Made by a program: the position numbers and the translations under genes. Shown one piece after another: positions 20,851 to 26,367 of a stretch of DNA of 26,367 nucleotides (the stretch's first letter is position 1; every line of letters starts with the position of its first letter). Source of the DNA: a virus. The stretch lies in IMG/VR virus record IMGVR_UViG_3300032240_001074, positions 1 to 26,367 of that record; one strand, 5' to 3'. Below the pieces are notes generated by a model. That model saw nothing but the letters and a program-made list of their open reading frames with translations, was not told the DNA's origin and did not search any database.

Positions 20851-22715
20851 CTTTGCCTAGAAGCTAAGCCACCCTTAGCTAGCTTCTGAGTTAGCTCTCT
20901 CACTTTATTAACAGACTTCACTTGTTGCTGTGGGTCTGTTCTAAAGCCATACTCAAGCACTCTCAACTCAGTCTTCAATGCTCTGAGTAGGGAGGCTTTC
21001 TCTTTAGAGCCTTTCTTTTCCAAAATGGAACTAACTGTAGTTAGCAAAGAGTCGGTGGATATAGCATCTTTCTCTCCCTTAATAACACCTAAGTTAGTAA
21101 GCTCTTGGTGGTAGCGTTGCCCCATCCCCGTATTGGTGGATGTTAAGCTAGACTTCTCTAAGAAGTTATTGAAGAGATCTTTTATCTCAGTGTATAGCTT
21201 GTTAGCAGCAACAACACCTTTCTCTGTATGCAAGTCTTTAGACAAAGCAATGATATTTTCTTTTGTCTTATCTTCTGCTTTTCTTCTCTCTAAGAAACTG
21301 GCAGACTTGTCAGTCACTTCATTCTTACCTGACTTAATTTCAAGCTGACTACCTATTCCTTTTCCTTCAGGACGTAGCTTGTCTGTCTCCGTAATCATGT
21401 CTTCTGTTTCTTTGAAGCTGCCAGATCTAGGTATGCTTACAGGTCTAACTACTCTATCAGATCCATTGATTGATTGAGCAATGACATTCAAATTCTTATC
21501 TTCGTATGCTGTCGGTGTCATGTTAATTCTCTTAAACATGTAATCAGCATATGGCATTTCAGTGTACAGAAACTTATCAGGGTTTGTCCCACCGAAAGAG
21601 GGTGTCTCAAAATTGAGGTTAAGATCTCTGGTGAAAGATGTGCCGCCCACTTCCAATTCACTGTGGTATTTACTAAACTTCTGTGGATCTTCAAAGCCTG
21701 TTATAAATCTATTGGTGGGAGTATCGCTCCATGAGGCATCCTTACCATGATAAAGTTTAATAGGCGGTGTGTCTTTATACTCCACACGCAAAGCATCTAG
21801 CCTCTTCTGAGCAGAAATAGCCATGTCTTCAACAATGGCAATATCCTTAGCGTTGGTGGGGTTAATCTCTCTGCCTTCTTTTAAACGGAAGTCTCCCTGC
21901 ACTACAGCCATTACATCTTCAGCGTCTGATAGCTCTTTTACTTTGGGGAGACTAACAAGGTCATCAAATGTATTAGTTCTTATTTCCCTAATGGTAGACA
22001 GCACTTGCTTTCTGGCGGTAGGCCCATTCCTTGCAAAGCTTGTCTGATCTAGATTACCTTGAATCACTTTAGATTCAGGAATAGCTGGCTCTGCTGGTGG
22101 TCTTGCTGGTGCTGCTACTTGCTTCTCAGGGTTGTTCCAAGAAAAGGGCGTATCGGGGTCAAAGTCTCCAACATCTTCTCCCTGTTCTGCATACTTCCTA
22201 TACAGGTCATATTGCTGTTTCCACACAGGAACTTCTTCTGCTGGTGGTTTAGGGGCTACAGCGGCCTCTGGTGCTGGTGCAGCCTCTGGAGTTGGAGCAG
22301 CTTCCTGCTTGGCAAAGACAGGCTCTCCGTTATCCACAAAGCGTCCTTCTCTTTCCACCTCACCTAGGTATGGCCCTTCGTCTTTTACCACCTTAGAAGT
22401 AGATGTAGGCTGAAAGACGGGGCGCTTAGTGGATGAAAGAGGAATGTCAGGGATGACAGCAGCGGGTTTCTTCTTAGCCAGTGCTGTGGCTGTTTGCTCC
22501 ACTGCCGGTGCTTGTTTGGTGGCAATGCCTAAAACATCATCAACGGCAGAGGCAGCTTCTTGCTCTAGCTGTTTTTTAGAAACAGATATAGCTGTTTTAG
22601 ATATAAGAGGAGTGGGCTTAACAACTTTAGAGGCTATAGTAGTTGCCTCTTTTTTAAGCACATCTGTGCCTACTTCCTCAGCAAGAGGAGCAACTAGTTT
22701 ACCAAGTAGTGCCAA
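20847..22715 (-). CDS. Virion-associated protein with possible ADP-ribosyltransferase-like segment (622 aa)
   Basis: The start is TTG at 22715-22713 with AGGGGA six bases upstream; no ATG is available nearby. Layout: helical N terminus, Pro/Ala-rich linkers (about 135-162 and 200-212), a helical stretch around 235-310, a beta-rich part 318-402, then a basic helical C terminus (about 470-622). Residues 318-402 contain IKLYHGKDASW (H323), GGTSFTRDLN (S360-F-T362) and FLYTEMPYADY (E386), the H/ST/E spacing I associate with the ART fold; this is a weak pattern match. Gene position beside a 1154-residue protein suggests an ejected or internal virion protein. Its stop overlaps the + strand stop. 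Confidence 0.65.
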   Translation of the reverse strand: MALLGKLVAPLAEEVGTDVLKKEATTIASKVVKPTPLISKTAISVSKKQLEQEAASAVDDVLGIATKQAPAVEQTATALAKKKPAAVIPDIPLSSTKRPVFQPTSTSKVVKDEGPYLGEVEREGRFVDNGEPVFAKQEAAPTPEAAPAPEAAVAPKPPAEEVPVWKQQYDLYRKYAEQGEDVGDFDPDTPFSWNNPEKQVAAPARPPAEPAIPESKVIQGNLDQTSFARNGPTARKQVLSTIREIRTNTFDDLVSLPKVKELSDAEDVMAVVQGDFRLKEGREINPTNAKDIAIVEDMAISAQKRLDALRVEYKDTPPIKLYHGKDASWSDTPTNRFITGFEDPQKFSKYHSELEVGGTSFTRDLNLNFETPSFGGTNPDKFLYTEMPYADYMFKRINMTPTAYEDKNLNVIAQSINGSDRVVRPVSIPRSGSFKETEDMITETDKLRPEGKGIGSQLEIKSGKNEVTDKSASFLERRKAEDKTKENIIALSKDLHTEKGVVAANKLYTEIKDLFNNFLEKSSLTSTNTGMGQRYHQELTNLGVIKGEKDAISTDSLLTTVSSILEKKGSKEKASLLRALKTELRVLEYGFRTDPQQQVKSVNKVRELTQKLAKGGLASRQS

Positions 22716-22728
22716 AGGATATCCCCTA

Positions 22729-25700
22729 TCAATTCTTTACATTAGCCAGCTTAGCTTTGTAAGCCTTCACTCTATCGTAGTCGTTAGCTTCTTCCAAGGT
22801 AACACCTTTGTGTTCCTTAGCATAGCGCTCATTAATAATCTTACGATCATCAGCAGTGAGCTTATCAAACTCCATCTTGTTCAGCATTGTCCTGCCTTCA
22901 GGAGTCTTCATAAACTGTGCTTGAGTCTGCAATGTAGCAACCTCTGTCGCTCTAGATAGCACAGCCTGTACCTTCTCTCTTTTCTCAGCTAAAGACAAGC
23001 TCTTGTAGTTGTCCTTCTCAATAAGCTTCTCGACATAGGCAATGGCGCGTGGATTAACTTGCTCAATGAAAGCCCTGTCATAAACTTTGTTGCCACTGCT
23101 GCCGCCATACACTTTGAATGGATCTGCATTGACATCAATAATCTCCTGTTCTGCTGGTGATTTCTTTGGTATGGTTCTAATACCTACCAAGCTATTGAAG
23201 AATTCTCCTTCTTTAACGACTGGCCCTTCTCTTAAGCGAGGAACAGCCTCAGGTAGGTTCTCTTTCAAGACGGGCAATTTACTTTGCACCCGATTAGTAG
23301 CCGCCTCTGCAATTCTTCCAGCAGTGGTGTCGGCAGTTATAACATTTGGATCACGCTGGATATTGCCTTGTTCTCTGAACAGATCTAAGAATTCATAACC
23401 GCTCTTGAATACAAATGGAGCAGAGAAGCGGGCAGTGAAGTCTCCTAACACTTTACCTACAGCAATCTCCATCTTGTCTGCCTCTTTCTCAGAAGAGAAA
23501 GCAGCAAACAACTGGTCAAGGAATTGACTCTGTGTACCTGCTGGCATCTTCATACCCACAACAGCTTCCAAAGCACCAGCAGTGTCTGGCTTCTCACCAA
23601 GCTTCACCTTAGCCATAACATCAGCCACAGCCAGCAATGGGCCAATAGGGAAGATGGCTCTCATGTCTACAGTGGAACCATCGTCCTTCTTCATTTCTCC
23701 CCAAGTGCTATCTTGATTGTTCAAGCGGTAGTCGTAAGCCGCTGCCAGTGCAGCAGTTCCAACAATACCCTTAGCTAGGTTCTCCTGCCCCTGCCGCTTT
23801 AACCCAACACCAGCAGCGTCACCCGCCGCCTCCATAGCACCGCCACGCAGCATATCTTCTGCACCGCTGGCAGCACCTAAGATGCTATATCTATATTGGA
23901 ATGCAATTGCATTGCTCATAAAGCGGGGGAATGTCGCAAACAAACTACCGCCCGGAACTTCAGCAGCTTTGATGAAATAGTTAGCAGTGGTTTCAGCGCC
24001 AGACTCTAATGTGCCTAATCCCTTCGGCTGCACTTTAGGTTGATAAGAGAACGTGGCCTTGAGCGCATCATCAGCAGACTTCTGAAGAATAGAAGCAGGG
24101 ACAGATTTACCTTCTGCCATAACAAGGAATGGATCTAGTCCTGCTCTTCTTGCGTTCTTCTCTACAGAAGCATTGAAGATGGCTTTCCTAAACCACGCAT
24201 CTTGCGTAGCATTCAAGCTATTAAACACCTGTGCAACTTGAGATAACCCATTAGTTCCGTTCTCTTGGGTGGCGCTCAAGATGTTGTTTCTAATGGATGG
24301 GTTATGCTCAAGCAAAGCATTCGTAACTTCATCAGATAAGTCTGTCTTAGCTAGGTAACCGTAGACAGAGAATGCGTCCTTCATTGTGTCAGCCATTCCC
24401 CGCTTGAGGGTTTGCAGACGCTGACCAGAAGCACCATCAGACAGCACCTTGCCCGCCGTGTAAAGAGTGCCTTCGATAACAGAAGCGGCAGATGTGTAGG
24501 TAAGGACAGGCATAGTACCAAGCACATTTCGCACAGTGGTTCCAATACCACTGACAACAAAGGCTTTACTTTCTCTTTCTATTCTGCTGATTCCTTTACC
24601 AATCCAGCCCATTGTTGATGTGTATTCATCAGGCTTACCGAACAATTCATCAGCCATCTTCTTAAACGCAGGATCTATTTCCTTAAGTTTATTCATGGCT
24701 CTAGAAGCAACAGAGTATTGCTGCATAATAGAAGCAGCCTCTGTCACTGTGAGCTTATTAGCCTGAGCAAACTCTTTGGGAGTAAGTCCTGCTGCGTTGA
24801 TGGCTTGCTCTAATACAGCATCATTGATATCGCCTGAGTCCAGTTTAGAGAACACATTTGAGATGGCTGTGCTTATCTTCTCATTAGGCCCAAGTTGAAA
24901 TGAGGGATCGTTCTCAATGATGTGACGAGCAACACGAACAGCCCTTGCCGACATGTCATTAGCAATCTTTGAATCCATCAGAGGAGTTGCTGGAGATACT
25001 TCATCCAGTATCTTTTTACCCTCTCTCTTCATAAACTCTTCGGCTTCCAAGTTCATCTGTGCAGCTACAGGATCTGCTAGCCTTCTTTCCACTGTGGTGA
25101 TGGGAGCATTGGGATTAGTAACAGGGGCTTGTGTCTTGGCCTTCTGCATCAGATCGTTTAGTTCGTCTGCACCAGACTTACCGTAAGTCTTCATTGATCC
25201 TTTAGCGCCGACATAACCAAAGGCTGTGGAGAAGATGGCAGCTATAGCCATTTGAGAAGCAGACAAGTCTTCTACTTCTTGGCCTAAAGCCTTCTGTGTT
25301 TCCTGCCCCATTCGTTGCTGTAGAACATTCTGTCCAACACCAATGGCTCCCTCACCAACAGTGGCTGTAGCTAACACTTTAGTGGGAGTAGCAGTGACTG
25401 CTTTAGCAAGCCCTGTTTTTGCTATTTGTTCTCCAGCAAGTACACCAGCCTCATATCTTGCCCCAGCTTTAATTACTTGTTTTCCACCAAAGCCAACAAT
25501 ACCACCAAAGTAATTAACAGGGTCTGTAGCCAGCGCCTTCAACACATCGTAGTAAGGGCTGAAGCCTTTCTGTCCTTCACCCTTAACATCAAAGGGAGAA
25601 GCTGTTTTCTCATACAGTGCCTTAGCCATTGCTGTCTTAGCCGCATCCTCTGGCTTAGCGTTACGCATGTAGTTAAGAGTTGAAATCAAATCCAAAGTAT

Positions 25701-26193
25701 TGAAATCATCGTTCCTCATGTCAGTGAGAAACTTATCTACAAATTCTTCTTTGGTTTCTCCCTTAGCTGGAACACGGTTGTACCTAGCTTTACTAAAGTC
25801 AAGAATTGTTTTATAATTCTCTGGGTTGCTAGATAATTCAGCAACAGGAATGCCAGCCTCGGGCTTCTTATATGACATGAGAGCAGAGTCTGATCCGTCT
25901 GGCTTTGCGTATTCAATTATTCCAGAGCTAGCAGGGAAAGGAAGAAGCTCTTGTCCTTCTGTCATAGCCTTAGCAGCAGCGCTTCTTTTTGTTAAGAGAG
26001 GTAGGATTGGCGGCAGAAGCATTGGAGCTTCAGGAAGATCTCCTGAATCAGCAACAGTGGTTCCTCCAAACTTGTTAGCTAGTGCGCTGTAGTCAATGTC
26101 ATACAGAGCAGGGGTGCGCTGCTGTCTTCCGGGCGAAACCTGTGGAGCAACAGTTTCCCCACCGTACTTCTTAGCCAGTGCCTCATAGTCCAT
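22729..26193 (-). CDS. Large internal virion / ejection-type protein (1154 aa)
   Basis: ATG 26193-26191 with AGGGATT upstream, overlapping the previous stop by one base (TAATG). The N terminus carries two copies of a short motif, DYEALAKKYGGETV (2-15) and DYSALANKFGGTTV (34-47), which I know from the start of large phage virion proteins. The rest is mainly helical with long Ala/Gly-rich amphipathic stretches, e.g. around 590-640 and 790-880, suited to membrane interaction during DNA ejection. No lysozyme or transglycosylase motif was found. Large size, position upstream of another structural gene and convergent orientation fit a T7 gp15/gp16-type role; the specific function is inference. Confidence 0.65.
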   Translation of the reverse strand: MDYEALAKKYGGETVAPQVSPGRQQRTPALYDIDYSALANKFGGTTVADSGDLPEAPMLLPPILPLLTKRSAAAKAMTEGQELLPFPASSGIIEYAKPDGSDSALMSYKKPEAGIPVAELSSNPENYKTILDFSKARYNRVPAKGETKEEFVDKFLTDMRNDDFNTLDLISTLNYMRNAKPEDAAKTAMAKALYEKTASPFDVKGEGQKGFSPYYDVLKALATDPVNYFGGIVGFGGKQVIKAGARYEAGVLAGEQIAKTGLAKAVTATPTKVLATATVGEGAIGVGQNVLQQRMGQETQKALGQEVEDLSASQMAIAAIFSTAFGYVGAKGSMKTYGKSGADELNDLMQKAKTQAPVTNPNAPITTVERRLADPVAAQMNLEAEEFMKREGKKILDEVSPATPLMDSKIANDMSARAVRVARHIIENDPSFQLGPNEKISTAISNVFSKLDSGDINDAVLEQAINAAGLTPKEFAQANKLTVTEAASIMQQYSVASRAMNKLKEIDPAFKKMADELFGKPDEYTSTMGWIGKGISRIERESKAFVVSGIGTTVRNVLGTMPVLTYTSAASVIEGTLYTAGKVLSDGASGQRLQTLKRGMADTMKDAFSVYGYLAKTDLSDEVTNALLEHNPSIRNNILSATQENGTNGLSQVAQVFNSLNATQDAWFRKAIFNASVEKNARRAGLDPFLVMAEGKSVPASILQKSADDALKATFSYQPKVQPKGLGTLESGAETTANYFIKAAEVPGGSLFATFPRFMSNAIAFQYRYSILGAASGAEDMLRGGAMEAAGDAAGVGLKRQGQENLAKGIVGTAALAAAYDYRLNNQDSTWGEMKKDDGSTVDMRAIFPIGPLLAVADVMAKVKLGEKPDTAGALEAVVGMKMPAGTQSQFLDQLFAAFSSEKEADKMEIAVGKVLGDFTARFSAPFVFKSGYEFLDLFREQGNIQRDPNVITADTTAGRIAEAATNRVQSKLPVLKENLPEAVPRLREGPVVKEGEFFNSLVGIRTIPKKSPAEQEIIDVNADPFKVYGGSSGNKVYDRAFIEQVNPRAIAYVEKLIEKDNYKSLSLAEKREKVQAVLSRATEVATLQTQAQFMKTPEGRTMLNKMEFDKLTADDRKIINERYAKEHKGVTLEEANDYDRVKAYKAKLANVKN

Positions 26194-26367
26194 TATTTAA
26201 TCCCTGCTGCTGCCTTGAATCCTGCTGCTTGACTAGCTGCATTTTTCCCCTTGAATACATGAGGAGTTCCTGTTGGATCAACAACAGTTACTATTGTGTT
26301 ATCCCCAGATCCTGTAGTGGTGGTATTAGAAGCAGCCGCTGCTGGTGCTGCCGCTGGTGCAGGTGCA
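26193..26367 (-). CDS. C-terminal end of a structural-type protein (partial)
   Basis: On the minus strand the frame is open from the window edge to TAA at 26195-26193. The visible 57 residues begin with an Ala/Pro-rich linker (APAPAAAPAAAA), then TTTTGSGDNTIVTVVDP and end HVFKGKNAASQAAGFKAA with a GIK terminus. The linker plus small tail module fits a virion or ejection protein. The stop overlaps the start of the 1154-residue gene by one base, so the two are co-translated. Confidence 0.7.
   Translation of the reverse strand, partial: APAPAAAPAAAASNTTTTGSGDNTIVTVVDPTGTPHVFKGKNAASQAAGFKAAAGIK

Noticed and set aside
1-26367. CRISPR array, insertion sequence, phage RNA polymerase, repressor or lysozyme
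   Set aside because: No regularly spaced repeats, no transposase motifs, and no RNA polymerase, CI-like helix-turn-helix or muramidase signatures were found in any substantial frame.

Overview
The window is a contiguous piece of a tailed-phage genome. Two CDSs run off the ends. Nearly every base is coding, many genes are under 110 codons, starts and stops interlock (ATGA, TAATG), and a complete phage replication module is present. No ribosomal, housekeeping or host metabolic genes are seen. Primase-helicase, family-A DNA polymerase, a probable SSB and a FEN-type 5'-3' exonuclease follow a T7-like order, but no phage RNA polymerase is visible. With a monomeric B12-dependent ribonucleotide reductase, this resembles the aquatic SIO1/VpV262 type of podovirus more than classical T7; that is inference. 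A tyrosine recombinase suggests it can integrate or descends from a temperate line. The host is probably a proteobacterium (purine-rich Shine-Dalgarno sites, a boxA-like element matching the E. coli rRNA-leader boxA), but the sequence cannot name it.

Layout. (1) 1-719: 3' part of a Gp88-like gene. (2) 720-1082: non-coding leader with several hairpins and the boxA-like element. (3) 1083-4576: eleven short, mostly unassigned early-type genes on +, several preceded by the same small hairpin that contains the ribosome-binding site. (4) 4577-5596: promoter candidate and a DUF932 gene. (5) 5597-5834: gene-free, highly structured stretch ending in a perfect hairpin over the next ribosome-binding site. 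(6) 5835-8219: two small genes, an ADP-ribosylglycohydrolase and the integrase. (7) 8235-11273: thirteen very small genes, nine consecutive junctions being ATGA overlaps. (8) 11264-17946: replication and nucleotide module (primase-helicase, polymerase, SSB-like, exonuclease, DUF6378-like, HNH, acidic protein, MazG-like), closed by a rho-independent terminator at 17972-17994. (9) 18016-20850: NrdJ, a PD-(D/E)XK-like nuclease, a small protein, tRNA-Arg(UCU) and a small membrane protein. (10) 26367-20847 on -: end of a structural gene, a 1154-residue and a 622-residue protein, probably virion/ejection proteins. The two arms converge with overlapping stop codons at 20847-20850.

How it fits together. 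The plus arm would be expressed early and middle: host-interaction genes, then replication and nucleotide supply. The minus arm carries late virion genes. Recurrent RNA structure around ribosome-binding sites suggests translational control of the early arm. The 622-residue virion protein has a stretch resembling an ADP-ribosyltransferase core, and the same phage encodes an ADP-ribosyl-hydrolase, so this phage may both write and erase (or defend against) ADP-ribosylation.
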